Below, one piece after another: positions 34,619 to 44,321 of a DNA stretch of 64,000 nucleotides. Position 1 is the first letter of the stretch; each line of letters starts with the position of its first letter. The notes under the pieces are model-generated. The model was not told the DNA's origin, ran no database searches, and was given only the letters and a program-made list of their open reading frames with translations. Origin of the DNA: Neisseria sp. Marseille-Q5346 (lineage in GTDB: Bacteria > Pseudomonadota > Gammaproteobacteria > Burkholderiales > Neisseriaceae); contig NZ_OX336253.1 in NCBI RefSeq assembly GCF_946902045.1, positions 310,001 to 374,000 of the forward strand. Reading direction: 5' to 3'. Position numbers and translations under genes: made by a program.

Positions 34619-34926
34619 TATTTCATCAAATAACCGAGTATGCCCGAAGTGCCAACACCGATTAATACCGTCATCAACATCGAAAACCGGCTGGCGGCCA
34701 ATACCGTCAAAGCAATGGCAATCAGCTCATGCGGTTTGTCCGACACAAAATAAGGCGCAATCACGGAAATCAACACGCAGCCTGGCGCGGCTTCCATAAC
34801 CACTTGCGCACGACGGCTCAACGTACGGTTGCGTAATGCAAAAAAGCCGATTAATCGGGTTGAATAAGTAACGGCCAACATGCTTAAAAACAGCAAAAAC
34901 GATTGCAGCGACAACAAATCCTTCAT
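34618..34926 (-). CDS. azlD: AzlD-family branched-chain amino acid exporter subunit
   Basis: A 102-residue membrane protein, the small subunit of an AzlCD-type exporter of branched-chain amino acids or analogues. It has four hydrophobic segments. Family features are MLAVTYSTRLIGFFAL near the N-terminus, VVMEAAPGCVLISVIAPYF in the centre and the C-terminal LMTVLIGVGTSGILGYLMK. The start ATG at 34926 overlaps the azlC stop codon (ATGA), so translation is coupled. The longer frame up to 35205 lies inside azlC and is rejected. Substrate is inferred from the family. Confidence 0.9.
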   Translation of the reverse strand: MKDLLSLQSFLLFLSMLAVTYSTRLIGFFALRNRTLSRRAQVVMEAAPGCVLISVIAPYFVSDKPHELIAIALTVLAASRFSMLMTVLIGVGTSGILGYLMK

Positions 34927-35633
34927 TTTTGCTCTCCCCACAAATACGCCACCAACAGGCCCGATAACGTTCCGGCCGGAACATACCATGCGCCATCCAC
35001 GGTCAAATAGGTTGCGCACGCCACAATCAGGCTGACAAACCAAGGGCGCGAAGCCGCAAAGCTCTTCCACATCCCGCGCAGCAACACCAAAAACACCGCA
35101 GGAAACGCCATGCCGAAGCCCCAAGCCGCCACATCGCCGAACATCGGTCCGACTACCGCGCCAAATGCCGCAAAAGCAATCCACGTTACATACAAAATAA
35201 AACACACGCCGGCATAAAACGGCATATTGAATGCAGGCAAACCTGCCGCCTTACGCTTTTGAATTTCAGCAAACGCCATTGCCCAGCTTTCATCACACAT
35301 AAAAAACAGCGCGGGCATTGCCTTTTTCAGCGGCATATCCCTCATATACGGCGCAATCGCCGCCCCCATCAGGATATGGCGCGAATTGATCATAAACGTA
35401 ACCGTTGCAATCAGCATAATCGGCAAAGGATTTGCCCACAAATTGACTGCGGCAAATTCCGAACCTCCGGCAAAGTTCATGCCCGTCATCAGCAGCATTT
35501 CCAGCCAACTCATGCCTTTCTGCCCACCCTGCATGCCCAAAATCAGCGCCCACGGCAACAAGCCGATCAGCATGGGGGAACATTCTTTGATACCGCGCAG
35601 AAATTCCGATTGAGGAGAAGCAGTCTGATTCAT
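34923..35633 (-). CDS. azlC: AzlC-family branched-chain amino acid permease subunit
   Basis: Large subunit of the AzlCD exporter, 236 residues, with seven or so membrane helices. Family stretches are LRGIKECSPMLIGLLPWALILGMQ near residue 13, MTGMNFAGGSEFAAVNLWA near residue 50, TFMINSRHILMGAAIAPYMR near residue 78 and FFMCDESWAMAFAE near residue 110. The C-terminus ends in SGLLVAYLWGEQK. The start ATG is at 35633, with a -10 box at 35669-35674 on the minus strand. It is divergent from phoH. The export of leucine-type compounds would fit with the leu genes in the window but is not linked to them by position. Confidence 0.92.
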   Translation of the reverse strand: MNQTASPQSEFLRGIKECSPMLIGLLPWALILGMQGGQKGMSWLEMLLMTGMNFAGGSEFAAVNLWANPLPIMLIATVTFMINSRHILMGAAIAPYMRDMPLKKAMPALFFMCDESWAMAFAEIQKRKAAGLPAFNMPFYAGVCFILYVTWIAFAAFGAVVGPMFGDVAAWGFGMAFPAVFLVLLRGMWKSFAASRPWFVSLIVACATYLTVDGAWYVPAGTLSGLLVAYLWGEQK

Positions 35634-35668
35634 TTTGATTGAAACGGTTTATTAAAAAGAAGCGACGT

Positions 35669-35702
35669 ATTATAAAGCAGGCCGTCTGAACAAGGGTATA
35701 AT
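35669..35702. promoter_or_regulatory. Divergent -10 boxes of azlC and phoH
   Basis: TATAAT on the minus strand at 35669-35674 serves azlC, and TATAAT on the plus strand at 35697-35702 serves phoH, with a single AG-DUS between. No clear -35 was found. Confidence 0.45.
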
Positions 35703-35735
35703 ACGGAAAAATTAGATTTATTTACGGAAACCGAT

Positions 35736-36710
35736 ATGACCCACACCGTCCATCTACAGTTTGAAGAAATTGACAATACCGTGTTGCAACGCCTGTGCGG
35801 CGCGCTCGACAGCAATCTCGAAGCCTTAGGCAAAGCCCTTGATATCCAAATCAGCCGCCGCTTCGAACATTTCACCTTCATGGGCGAACTGGCACACGCC
35901 GGCCGTCGCGCCTTGCTGTCGCTTGCCGAAGCCGCAGAAAAAGGCGACTTGGACGACAACGCCATCAGCCTCGCGGCCGTCGAAGCCAAAACCGCAGATG
36001 AAAAACACGAAGAAAAACACCACGACCAACAATACTATTTCCGCACCAAACGCGGCAGCATCGGCGGCCGTACCCCGCGCCAAAACGGCTATATACGCGC
36101 CTTGCTCAACCACGATGTCGTGTTCGGTTTAGGCCCTGCCGGTACGGGTAAGACCTATCTTGCCGTTGCCGCCGCCGTCGATGCCATGGAAAAACACCAA
36201 ATCGAACGCATCGTTTTGGTACGCCCTGCAGTCGAAGCAGGCGAAAAATTAGGCTTCCTGCCGGGCGATTTGGCGCAAAAAGTCGATCCCTACCTGCGAC
36301 CGCTCTACGACGCGCTCTACGACCTGATGGGCTTCGACCGAGTGACCAAACTCATGGAAAAAGGCCTGATTGAAATCGCCCCGCTCGCCTACATGCGCGG
36401 GCGCACGCTCAACGGCGCGTATGTGATTCTGGACGAAGCGCAAAACACCACGCCCGAACAAATGAAAATGTTCCTGACCCGTATCGGCTTCGGTGCCAAA
36501 GCAGTCATTACCGGCGACATCAGCCAAATCGACCTGCCGCGCAACATCAAATCCGGCTTGAAAGATGCACGCGAAAAACTGCGCAATGTAGAAGGCCTGT
36601 ATTTCCACACCTTCACCAGCGAAGACGTCGTCCGCCATCCTTTGGTACAGAAAATCGTCGAAGCCTATGAAGCAGCAGAAGAACAAGCTGAAAAGAAAAA
36701 CGGCGAATAA
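35736..36710 (+). CDS. phoH: PhoH-like protein (YbeZ type)
   Basis: ATPase of the PhoH family, 324 residues. In E. coli YbeZ works with the RNase YbeY in ribosome quality control. The nucleotide-binding core is clear: [21 protein letters not shown] (Walker A, about residues 134-154), [18 protein letters not shown] and [32 protein letters not shown] (Walker B). The N-terminal 100 residues form a KH-like domain with an acidic/His-rich linker ([11 protein letters not shown]). The start is ATG at 35736. The usual next gene ybeY is not adjacent; a DUS hairpin and then mdh follow. Confidence 0.92.
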   Translation: MTHTVHLQFEEIDNTVLQRLCGALDSNLEALGKALDIQISRRFEHFTFMGELAHAGRRALLSLAEAAEKGDLDDNAISLAAVEAKTADEKHEEKHHDQQYYFRTKRGSIGGRTPRQNGYIRALLNHDVVFGLGPAGTGKTYLAVAAAVDAMEKHQIERIVLVRPAVEAGEKLGFLPGDLAQKVDPYLRPLYDALYDLMGFDRVTKLMEKGLIEIAPLAYMRGRTLNGAYVILDEAQNTTPEQMKMFLTRIGFGAKAVITGDISQIDLPRNIKSGLKDAREKLRNVEGLYFHTFTSEDVVRHPLVQKIVEAYEAAEEQAEKKNGE

Positions 36711-36725
36711 TCTTTTCAAACACTC

Positions 36726-36759
36726 AAGGCCGTCTGAAAATCAAATTTCAGACGGCCTT
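36726..36759 (+). terminator. Inverted AG-DUS hairpin after phoH
   Basis: AAGGCCGTCTGAAA and its reverse complement separated by 6 bases, 16 bases after the phoH stop. Confidence 0.7.
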
Positions 36760-36786
36760 CCTACATCATTCTCCCCATAATACTGC

Positions 36787-36792
36787 TATAAT
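36787..36792 (+). promoter_or_regulatory. Extended -10 box of mdh
   Basis: TGCTATAAT, an extended -10 form, 40 bases before the mdh ATG. No -35 is needed for such promoters and none is clear. Confidence 0.45.
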
Positions 36793-36831
36793 CCGAAAAT
36801 CAAGTAAAACAAAGACTTCAAAAGGAAAAAT

Positions 36832-37818
36832 ATGACCCTCAAGCCACCCGTCCGAATCGCCGTTACCGGCGCGGCAGGCCAAATCGCCTACGCCACCCTC
36901 TTCCGTATCGCCGGCGGCATTATGCTCGGACGCGACCAACCCGTTATCCTGCAGCTGCTCGACTTGCCGCAGGCACAACAGGCATTACGCGGCGTGATTA
37001 TGGAAATGCAGGATTGCGCCTTCCCGCTCCTTGCCGACATCTTCGCCACAGACAACCCCGAAGTCGCCTTCAAAGATGCCGACATCGCCCTCTTGATTGG
37101 AGCGCGCCCGCGTACGCAAGGCATGGAGCGCGCCGACTTGCTGCACGCCAATGGCGAAATTTTCAAAGTACAAGGCGCGGCGTTGAACAAAGTTGCCAAT
37201 CGCAACGTTAAAGTCCTCGTCGTCGGCAATCCGGCCAATACCAACGCCTACATCGCCATGAAATCCGCCCCCGACATCCCGCCGGAAAATTTTACAGCCC
37301 TGATGCGACTCGACCATCACCGCGCTGTCAGCCAAATTGCCGAAAAAATCAACCGCCCGATTACTTCCATCGAGCAAATGTGCGTCTGGGGCAACCATAG
37401 CCCGACCATGTACGCCGACTACCGCTACGCCACCAGCAATGGCGAGTCCGTCCAAGACATGATTACCGAACCCGACTGGAACACCGAAGTCTTCATGCCG
37501 AAAATTGCCGGACGCGGTGCCGCCATTATCGCCGCACGCGGTTCATCATCCGCAGCTTCCGCAGCCAATGCCGCCATCTACCACCTGCGCGACTGGTTGC
37601 TCGGCAGCAGCGGTAAATGGATAACCATGGGCGTTCCATCCGACGGCTCTTACGGCATTCCCGAAGGTTTGATTTTCGGCTTCCCCGTCATTTGTGACGA
37701 AGGCAGCTACCGCATCGTCCAAGGCTTGGATTTGTCGGATGAATTCAGCCAAAAACGTATCGCCGCCACACTGGCCGAATTGGAAGAAGAACGTTCAGCC
37801 ATCCAGGATCTACTCTAA
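36832..37818 (+). CDS. mdh: NAD-dependent malate dehydrogenase
   Basis: Interconverts malate and oxaloacetate in the TCA cycle, 328 residues, of the cytosolic-MDH-like type common in beta-proteobacteria. Signatures are the Rossmann loop [20 protein letters not shown] near residue 12, [19 protein letters not shown] near residue 87 (substrate arginines), LRDHHR-like [13 protein letters not shown] near residue 158 and the catalytic His in [11 protein letters not shown] near residue 190. The start ATG at 36832 follows AAAAGGAAAAAT. The neighbours are phoH and a small lipoprotein gene, each set off by DUS hairpins. From memory, N. meningitidis and N. gonorrhoeae rely on malate:quinone oxidoreductase, so the gene fits a commensal species. 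Confidence 0.95.
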   Translation: MTLKPPVRIAVTGAAGQIAYATLFRIAGGIMLGRDQPVILQLLDLPQAQQALRGVIMEMQDCAFPLLADIFATDNPEVAFKDADIALLIGARPRTQGMERADLLHANGEIFKVQGAALNKVANRNVKVLVVGNPANTNAYIAMKSAPDIPPENFTALMRLDHHRAVSQIAEKINRPITSIEQMCVWGNHSPTMYADYRYATSNGESVQDMITEPDWNTEVFMPKIAGRGAAIIAARGSSSAASAANAAIYHLRDWLLGSSGKWITMGVPSDGSYGIPEGLIFGFPVICDEGSYRIVQGLDLSDEFSQKRIAATLAELEEERSAIQDLL

Positions 37819-37823
37819 AACAA

Positions 37824-37855
37824 AGGCCGTCTGAAAACCAAATTTCAGACGGCCT
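37824..37855 (+). terminator. Inverted AG-DUS hairpin after mdh
   Basis: AGGCCGTCTGAAA and its reverse complement separated by 6 bases, just after the mdh stop codon. Confidence 0.7.
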
Positions 37856-37893
37856 AAATAATTAAATGCCCGTTCTACAATCATTTTTAAAAG

Positions 37894-38106
37894 CTAGAAT
37901 GGCACTCTTTGTCCTTGCTTATCTTTAAGATGCCATTGACCTGACGGTGTACAACCGCCACCACTACCGCCGACAGCATAATGATCACAATTCGGGTCAA
38001 GCCGTTTCCCTTGAGAATATGAGCCATTTGTCAAACCGTCTCTATCAAAGGAACTGCATGCGCCGGTGAAAGCTACGCAAAACAGGATTAAAAATTTCTT
38101 CAACAT
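37894..38106 (-). CDS. Small lipoprotein of unknown function
   Basis: A 70-residue predicted lipoprotein: MLKKFLILFCVAFTGAC gives signal peptide and lipobox, Cys17. The mature part is short with YAVGGSGGGCTPSGQWHLKD, and a second pair of cysteines (Cys40 and Cys52, approximately) could form a disulfide in the periplasm. It is AT-rich. No family was recognised. The ATG at 38106 is followed by a normal lipoprotein signal, which supports the start. Confidence 0.68.
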   Translation of the reverse strand: MLKKFLILFCVAFTGACSSFDRDGLTNGSYSQGKRLDPNCDHYAVGGSGGGCTPSGQWHLKDKQGQRVPF

Positions 38107-38469
38107 TCACATCACCTTTTTTATAAAAATCATACCCCAAAATTGCAACCTAGATAAAGTTCCCACGCTATCGATATGAGCCACACTGTGTGAGCAAAAA
38201 GAACCAATCTCGCCTTGCCCACATTTGTGTATATAACTAATTGTGCCGCCGATATATGTGCCAAAATTTCGCTGCCATCACTCAAAGAAAAACTACTGCC
38301 AGAAATTTGGAATACACTTCTAATGCAATTAAAACATATAAAATAGTTATCAAACTAATTTTATAAATATGTGACAAATTTTTTGCAACTTTGTTTCTTA
38401 TGGTTTTGCTTCTTTATAAAGCTCGTTCTCATAATATGAAAATTACCCAATACCTTTTCTGCGTTTAAA
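38107..38469. other. AT-rich gap between small lipoprotein and gabD
   Basis: About 360 bases without a gene that I can support. A minus-strand open frame of about 65 codons (around 38140-38345) has a membrane-like end (LVLFAHTVWLISIAWELYLG) but no start codon or ribosome site. It could be a remnant. No repeats or RNA fold were recognised. Confidence 0.5.
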
Positions 38470-38505
38470 AAAGGCCGTCTGAAAACCAAATTTTAGACGG
38501 CCTTT
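38470..38505 (-). terminator. Inverted DUS hairpin after gabD
   Basis: AAAGGCCGTCTGAAAA pairs with TTTTAGACGGCCTTT over a short loop. The right arm has one changed base. It follows the minus-strand gabD. Confidence 0.65.
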
Positions 38506-38516
38506 ACTGTGCAGCT

Positions 38517-39953
38517 TTATTCCGCTACATCAATGCACAAATATTTCAATTCCAAATATTCATCCGCACCATATTTGCTGCCTTCACGTCCCAAACCGCT
38601 GCGTTTTACGCCGCCAAATGGTGCCACTTCATTACTGATTAAGCCCGTATTGATACCGACCATTCCGTATTCCAAGGCTTCGCCGACGCGCCACTGGCGG
38701 GCGGTATCAGCCGTATAAAGGTAAGCAGCCAAACCGTATTCTGTGTTGTTCGCGGCCTCGATGACTTCGGCTTCGGTTTCAAAACGAAACACAGGACACA
38801 AAGGCCCGAAGGTTTCTTCGCGAGCTACCGCCATTTGCACCGTTACGCCGCTTAAGACGGTCGGTTCGAAAAACGTTCCGCCCAATGCGCTGCGTTTGCC
38901 GCCGGTCAGGCAAACCGCGCCTTTTGAGAGCGCATCGGCGATATGCTGCTCGACTTTCTCCACCGCTTTTTCCTCAATCAACGGCCCTTGGTTTACGCCA
39001 TCCTCCAAGCCGTTGCCCAATTTGAGCGCCGCCACTTTTTCACTTAATTTGCGGCAAAATTCGTCGTAAATACCTGATTGAGCGTAAACGCGGTTGGTAC
39101 AGACGCAGGTCTGGCCGCTGTTGCGGAACTTGCTGGCCAGCGCACCTTCGACGGCTTTGTCCAAATCGGCATCGTCAAACACGATAAACGGCGCATTACC
39201 ACCCAGCTCCAAACTGAGTTTTTTAATGTCTGCCGCGCTATCGGCAAAAATTTTCGCACCGACTTCGGTTGAACCGGTAAAGCTGATTTTGCGCACGGTC
39301 GGATTCGTGGCAAATTCATGGCTGATTTCCGAAGCACTACCGCTGACAACAGGCAACAAATCCTGTGATACGCCCGCTTCATAAGCCAAAACGACTAATG
39401 CATACGCACTCAAAGGCGTGAGTGATGCTGGTTTGACTATCATCGCGCAACCAACCGCCAAAGCAGGCGCAGCCTTGCGCGCAATCATCGCAGATGGAAA
39501 ATTCCACGGCGTAATCGCAGCAGTAACGCCGACAGGCTGTTTCAACACAACCAGTTTTTGTGACGCTTTCACACTTGTCAGCACATCGCCGTCAATCCGC
39601 CGCGCCTCTTCCGCAAACCAGCGCACAAACGAAGCCGCATAATCAATTTCACCACGCGCCTCAGTCAGGCTTTTGCCCTGCTCCATCGTCATGATACGCG
39701 CCAGTTCTTCTTTGTTTTCTTTAATCAAAAAATACCAACGCCACAACACATCAGCGCGCTCCAACGCAGTTTTTGCCGCCCATAATTTTTGCGCAACCTC
39801 CGCCTTTTGAATCAGCAATTTGAGGCTGTCTGAACGAGTCGTGCGGACAAACGCCAAGGTCTCGCCCGTTGCCGGATTGCCGACTTTGAGGCAGTCTGAA
39901 ATCGGAGAAAAGGAAATATCGGGATGATTGAGCAAACAGGCAAAATCTTTCAT
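38517..39953 (-). CDS. gabD: NAD(P)-dependent succinate-semialdehyde dehydrogenase
   Basis: Oxidises succinate semialdehyde to succinate, 478 residues, aldehyde dehydrogenase superfamily. Motifs are EQGKSLTEARGEIDYAASFVRWFAEEA near residue 88, VGVTAAITPWNFPSAMIARKAAPALAVG (cofactor site), SFTGSTEVGAKIFADSAADIKKLSLELGGNAPFIV with the catalytic Glu and FRNSGQTCVCTNRVYAQ with the catalytic Cys near residue 285. The C-terminus FGGVKRSGLGREGSKYGADEYLELKYLC is typical. No GABA transaminase or permease lies beside it, so the pathway source of substrate is unclear. Weakly altered DUS (AGGCTGTCTGAA, AGGCAGTCTGAA) lie in its 5' part. Confidence 0.9.
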   Translation of the reverse strand: MKDFACLLNHPDISFSPISDCLKVGNPATGETLAFVRTTRSDSLKLLIQKAEVAQKLWAAKTALERADVLWRWYFLIKENKEELARIMTMEQGKSLTEARGEIDYAASFVRWFAEEARRIDGDVLTSVKASQKLVVLKQPVGVTAAITPWNFPSAMIARKAAPALAVGCAMIVKPASLTPLSAYALVVLAYEAGVSQDLLPVVSGSASEISHEFATNPTVRKISFTGSTEVGAKIFADSAADIKKLSLELGGNAPFIVFDDADLDKAVEGALASKFRNSGQTCVCTNRVYAQSGIYDEFCRKLSEKVAALKLGNGLEDGVNQGPLIEEKAVEKVEQHIADALSKGAVCLTGGKRSALGGTFFEPTVLSGVTVQMAVAREETFGPLCPVFRFETEAEVIEAANNTEYGLAAYLYTADTARQWRVGEALEYGMVGINTGLISNEVAPFGGVKRSGLGREGSKYGADEYLELKYLCIDVAE

Positions 39954-40283
39954 AAGAAACTAGCTTTCTAAAATCTGGAATATGTGTTCATTATCATATT
40001 CATACCATGAAAGCGCAACTAAATCGCAAAAATAAGACAACAGCAAAGGCCGTCTGAATATCTTACAGACGGCCTTTGCTTTAACGACATCATATCCATC
40101 TTAATTACGAATGAAATACGATTATTAATACTCTACCTCAAAAGGATAAGACACATGTATTACAACTATTTGCTATAATACAAAACTCATCTCAATCCTC
40201 ATCCAAAATTCCATTTTCAGACGGCCTTTGTCTGTTTATAAGGCCGTCTGAAATATTTTCCGTCCATCCTCTTCTGCCGAGCC
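39954..40283. other. Intergenic region between gabD and dnaG
   Basis: No gene was seen. It holds two inverted DUS pairs: GCAAAGGCCGTCTG / reverse at 40043-40079, and TTTCAGACGGCCTT / reverse at 40215-40253. Between them is an extended -10 box TGCTATAAT (TATAAT at 40174-40179), probably for dnaG; the second hairpin would then lie in the dnaG leader. The usual partner rpsU is not present upstream. Confidence 0.55.
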
Positions 40284-42056
40284 ATGATTCCATCTGATTT
40301 CATTGACGAGCTTTTGTCCAAAATCGATATTGTCGATATTATCGACGAGCAGGTTCCGCTGAAGAAAGGCGGGGCGAACTATATGGCCTGCTGTCCATTC
40401 CATAAGGAAAAGACACCGTCGTTTTCGGTCAGCCCGACTAAGCAGTTTTACCATTGCTTCAGTTGCGGGGCTCATGGTTCGGCGATTGGTTTTGTGATGG
40501 AACATCAGGGGCTGTCGTTTCCGGAGGCGGTGCAGTTTTTGGCTGATCGCGTCGGCATGACGGTACCTAAAGTTCGTGGGCAGGAAGACAACCCCGAAAT
40601 CCGTGCCGAACGTAAGAAAAAACAACAGACTTTGGAAGAAACGACGGCAGCGGCAGCGGATTTTTACGCGCAACAGTTGAAATTCAATCCGGCGGCGAAG
40701 GCTTATTTGGACAAACGCGGTTTGAGTGCGGAAATCATCGCGCATTATGGTTTGGGCTATGCGCCTGACGGTTGGCAGCCTTTGGCACAAGTATTCCAAC
40801 CCTATCCTAATACTGCGTTGGTGGATACGGGCATGGTCATCGACAACGAAGGCAAACATTACGACCGCTTTCGCCATCGGATTATGTTCCCTATCCGTAA
40901 TCCGCGCGGGCAGGTCATCGGCTTTGGTGGCCGCGTATTGGATGACTCCAAACCCAAATACCTGAACTCGCCGGATACTCCTTTGTTCGATAAAGGGAAA
41001 AACCTTTACGGGCTATATGAAGGGCGTGCTGCCGTAAAAGAGGCTAGACGGATTTTGGTGGTCGAAGGTTACATGGACGTGGTCGCATTGGCGCAGTTCG
41101 GCGTCGGCTACGGCGTAGCAGCTTTGGGTACGGCAACCACGACGGAACACGTTAAAATCCTGATGCGTCAGGCCGACAGTATTTATTTTTGTTTCGATGG
41201 CGACGGCGCGGGACGTAAAGCGGCTTGGCGCGCGCTGGAAAATGCGTTGCCACAATTAAAAGACGATAAATCGCTGCATTTTCTCTTCCTACCCGAAGAA
41301 CACGACCCAGACAGCTACATCCGCGCCTACGGCAAGACTCAATTTGAAGATGCCTTGTTAAACCAAAGCAAGCCCCTATCGGAATACTTTTGGGAACATC
41401 TTTCAGACGGCCTCAACCTCAATACACAAGAAGGCAAAGCAGAATTGGTCAAAACCAGTTCTCCGCTCTTGGCTCAGATTACCGCGCCGGCATTAGGCTA
41501 TCTTCTGAAACAAAAACTCAGCGAGCTCGTAGGCATTGACCCTGACAACCTCGCCCAGTTACTCGGACAAGAAGCGCCAAAGCGGTATGTCAAACAAAAA
41601 AGTTACAAACTACCGCCCATTTCTGTCAAACAGCCAACCATGCTGACACTGGTTCAAAGACAGATACGCAGCCTCTTGATAAATCCGGCTTGGGCTTCAT
41701 ATATAGACCTGCCCGATTATCTGGCTTTAAGCGGTGACTTCGCCTGCCTTGCCAATCTGGCCGAAACCATCAAGCATCACGATACGACTCCTGCAACCGC
41801 ACAAGTGCTTGAATATATGCGCGGTTCGCCCTATGAGGAAACCGTCAATCAAATCTTTTTATCGACCCTTCATTCTGAAGAAATGGAAGGGGATAATGAA
41901 GAAGATTGCGAAAGTTTCCAAATCGGCATGAAAAAGTTGTTAAATGAATTAAAATACAGTCAAATCGAAACTTTAAAGCAAAAAAGTATTCAAACTGGTT
42001 TGACCGAAAATGAAAAAAGACTATTGCTGTCACTTTTGACGGCAAAGCAAAACTAA
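40284..42056 (+). CDS. dnaG: DNA primase
   Basis: Synthesises RNA primers at the replication fork, 590 residues. The N-terminal CHC2 zinc finger is seen in CCPFHKEKTPSFSVSPTKQFYHCFSCGAHG (about residues 36-65). The TOPRIM core has ILVVEGYMDVVALAQFG near residue 258 and the acidic FCFDGDGAGRKAAWRAL near residue 300. The C-terminal part is a DnaB-binding domain. The start ATG at 40284 is preferred, 30 bases after the second DUS hairpin. It precedes rpoD, the typical macromolecular-synthesis order, with two DUS (42063 and 42132) in the 195-base gap. Confidence 0.96.
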   Translation: MIPSDFIDELLSKIDIVDIIDEQVPLKKGGANYMACCPFHKEKTPSFSVSPTKQFYHCFSCGAHGSAIGFVMEHQGLSFPEAVQFLADRVGMTVPKVRGQEDNPEIRAERKKKQQTLEETTAAAADFYAQQLKFNPAAKAYLDKRGLSAEIIAHYGLGYAPDGWQPLAQVFQPYPNTALVDTGMVIDNEGKHYDRFRHRIMFPIRNPRGQVIGFGGRVLDDSKPKYLNSPDTPLFDKGKNLYGLYEGRAAVKEARRILVVEGYMDVVALAQFGVGYGVAALGTATTTEHVKILMRQADSIYFCFDGDGAGRKAAWRALENALPQLKDDKSLHFLFLPEEHDPDSYIRAYGKTQFEDALLNQSKPLSEYFWEHLSDGLNLNTQEGKAELVKTSSPLLAQITAPALGYLLKQKLSELVGIDPDNLAQLLGQEAPKRYVKQKSYKLPPISVKQPTMLTLVQRQIRSLLINPAWASYIDLPDYLALSGDFACLANLAETIKHHDTTPATAQVLEYMRGSPYEETVNQIFLSTLHSEEMEGDNEEDCESFQIGMKKLLNELKYSQIETLKQKSIQTGLTENEKRLLLSLLTAKQN

Positions 42057-42251
42057 CCCCTCAGGCCGTCTGAACAATCTAAACACACGCTGCGAAACAT
42101 GACACGCAGAACACTCCATCTGTAATATTTTTCAGACGGCCTCAGAGTATTAAAGTGAAATCTGATTTCACAACAAAAAGCTCTGCTCCGCCTTCAGGTA
42201 CGGCCACATCACCGTAAACCGTCGGCATCCTATCAACCTAGAGAGCAATCC

Positions 42252-44204
42252 ATGTCTAAAAACCAAAACTACGAAGAATACCAAGACCAAGATGACAACC
42301 GTCCCTTGAGTATCGAAGAGCAGCGCGCCCGTCTGCGTCAACTCATTATTATGGGTAAAGAACGCGGCTACATCACTTATTCCGAAATTAACGACGCGCT
42401 GCCCGACGATATGTCCGACGCCGAGCAAATCGACAACATCGTCAGCATGATTTCCGGCTTGGGCATCCAAGTAACCGAGCAAGCTCCTGATGCTGAAGAC
42501 ATCCTCTTGAGCGACAACGCCGCCGCCATGACCGACGACGATGCCGTTGAAGAAGCCGAAGCAGCACTCTCCAGCGCAGATTCAGAATTTGGCCGCACTA
42601 CCGACCCTGTGCGTATGTATATGCGTGAAATGGGTCAAGTCGATCTGTTGACACGTGAAGACGAAATCATCATCGCTAAAAAAATCGAAAATGCACTGAA
42701 AAACATGGTGCAGGCAATCTCCGCCTGCCCGGGCTCGATTGCCGAAATTCTGGCGTTGATCGAACAAGTCCGCAATGATGAAATCCGTGTGGATGAAGTG
42801 GTTGAAGCCATCATCGATCCTAATGAAGTCTTGTTGAACGAATTAGGCCTGGGTCATTTGGAAAATGCCAAACCTGATGACGAAGAAGGAGAAGCCGATA
42901 GCGATGATGAAGATGGCGACGAGGAAGATGAAGACGACTCCGGCGGCGACTCTGAAGCCATATCCGCCGCCCATTTGGCCGAACTGAAACAAAAAGTTTT
43001 GGAACACTTCGCCTTTATCGAGAGCGAATACGGCAAAATGATTAAACAGTTGGAAAAACACGGCAGCCAACACGCCAACTACCTTAAACACCGCGATGCC
43101 ATTGCCAACAAACTGTTAGAAGTCCGTTTTGCCACACGTCAAATCGAAAATTTGAGCAGCAACCTGCGCAGCCGCGTTGAAAACATCCGCAAACTCGAAC
43201 GCGAAATCCGCGACATCTGTATCGACCGCGTCCGCATGGAGCGCGACTACTTCATCAAAAACTTCCTGCCAGCCATTACCGATTTGGAATGGGTAGAAGA
43301 AGAAGTAGCCAAAGGCCGTGTATGGGCAAACGCATTGGATCGTTTCCGCCACGCCATCCTCGAAAAACAAACCGAGCTGGCAAATATGGAAGCTGAAACC
43401 CGCATTTCCATCGAAGAGTTGAAAGAGATCAACAAAAACATGGTGTTGAGTGAGAAAGAAACTTCAGCAGCCAAACAGGAAATGATTCAGGCCAACTTGC
43501 GTTTGGTTATTTCCATTGCTAAAAAATACACCAACCGCGGCTTGCAGTTCCTGGATTTGATTCAAGAAGGCAATATCGGCCTGATGAAAGCGGTGGACAA
43601 ATTCGAATACCGCCGCGGCTACAAGTTCTCAACTTACGCCACATGGTGGATCCGTCAAGCGATTACGCGTTCCATCGCCGACCAAGCACGTACCATCCGT
43701 ATTCCGGTTCACATGATTGAAACCATCAACAAAATGAACCGTATCTCGCGCCAATACCTGCAAGAAACCGGTGAAGAGCCTGATTCCGCCAAACTGGCCG
43801 AACTAATGGAAATGCCGGAAGACAAAATCCGCAAAATCATGAAAATCGCCAAAGAGCCGATTTCCATGGAAACACCGATTGGCGATGACGACGATTCGCA
43901 CTTGGGCGACTTCATCGAGGATGCCAACAACGTTGCGCCGGCAGAAGCTGCAATGTACACCAGCCTGCACGAAGTAACCAAAGAAATCCTTGAAAGCCTG
44001 ACGCCGCGCGAAGCCAAAGTTTTGCGTATGCGTTTCGGTATTGATATGAATACCGACCACACTTTGGAAGAAGTCGGCAAACAATTTGACGTAACCCGTG
44101 AACGTATCCGTCAAATCGAAGCTAAAGCCCTGCGCAAGCTGCGCCACCCGACCCGCAGCGACCGCCTCCGCAGCTTCCTTGACAGCGAAGAAAACAAATC
44201 ATAA
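42252..44204 (+). CDS. rpoD: RNA polymerase primary sigma factor (sigma-70)
   Basis: Housekeeping sigma factor, 650 residues. Region 1.1 ([13 protein letters not shown]... [19 protein letters not shown]) starts the protein. A long acidic non-conserved spacer rich in Asp/Glu (about residues 205-235) lies between regions 1.2 and 2. Region 2 is clear: [65 protein letters not shown]. Region 4 is [36 protein letters not shown]. The ATG at 42252 follows AGAGAGCAATCC. The intrinsic terminator (44209-44239) closes the dnaG-rpoD unit. Confidence 0.98.
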   Translation: MSKNQNYEEYQDQDDNRPLSIEEQRARLRQLIIMGKERGYITYSEINDALPDDMSDAEQIDNIVSMISGLGIQVTEQAPDAEDILLSDNAAAMTDDDAVEEAEAALSSADSEFGRTTDPVRMYMREMGQVDLLTREDEIIIAKKIENALKNMVQAISACPGSIAEILALIEQVRNDEIRVDEVVEAIIDPNEVLLNELGLGHLENAKPDDEEGEADSDDEDGDEEDEDDSGGDSEAISAAHLAELKQKVLEHFAFIESEYGKMIKQLEKHGSQHANYLKHRDAIANKLLEVRFATRQIENLSSNLRSRVENIRKLEREIRDICIDRVRMERDYFIKNFLPAITDLEWVEEEVAKGRVWANALDRFRHAILEKQTELANMEAETRISIEELKEINKNMVLSEKETSAAKQEMIQANLRLVISIAKKYTNRGLQFLDLIQEGNIGLMKAVDKFEYRRGYKFSTYATWWIRQAITRSIADQARTIRIPVHMIETINKMNRISRQYLQETGEEPDSAKLAELMEMPEDKIRKIMKIAKEPISMETPIGDDDDSHLGDFIEDANNVAPAEAAMYTSLHEVTKEILESLTPREAKVLRMRFGIDMNTDHTLEEVGKQFDVTRERIRQIEAKALRKLRHPTRSDRLRSFLDSEENKS

Positions 44205-44208
44205 AAGC

Positions 44209-44239
44209 AAACCGCAGGTTGAAAGACCTGCGGTTTTTT
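44209..44239 (+). terminator. Intrinsic terminator of rpoD
   Basis: AAACCGCAGGT and ACCTGCGGTTT flank a 6-base loop, followed by TTT. It begins 5 bases after the rpoD stop codon and does not use DUS. Confidence 0.85.
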
Positions 44240-44252
44240 ATTGGAATACAAA

Positions 44253-44304
44253 AAGGCCGTCTGAAAACCAAATCCCAAAAGATTTAATCGTTTCAGACGG
44301 CCTT
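44253..44304 (-). terminator. Inverted AG-DUS hairpin after pcnB
   Basis: AAGGCCGTCTGAAA and its reverse complement with a 24-base loop, past the end of the minus-strand pcnB. Confidence 0.6.
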
Positions 44305-44321
44305 AAATTTATTTTGATAAC

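Noticed and set aside
34927..35205. Upstream extension of the azlD reading frame
   Set aside because: It lies wholly inside azlC, has no family similarity, and the ATGA overlap at 34923-34926 gives a clear start.
38140..38345. Minus-strand open frame of about 65 codons with a membrane-like C-terminus
   Set aside because: No start codon and no ribosome site; composition is AT-rich and open frames of this length are expected by chance. It is kept only as a possible remnant.
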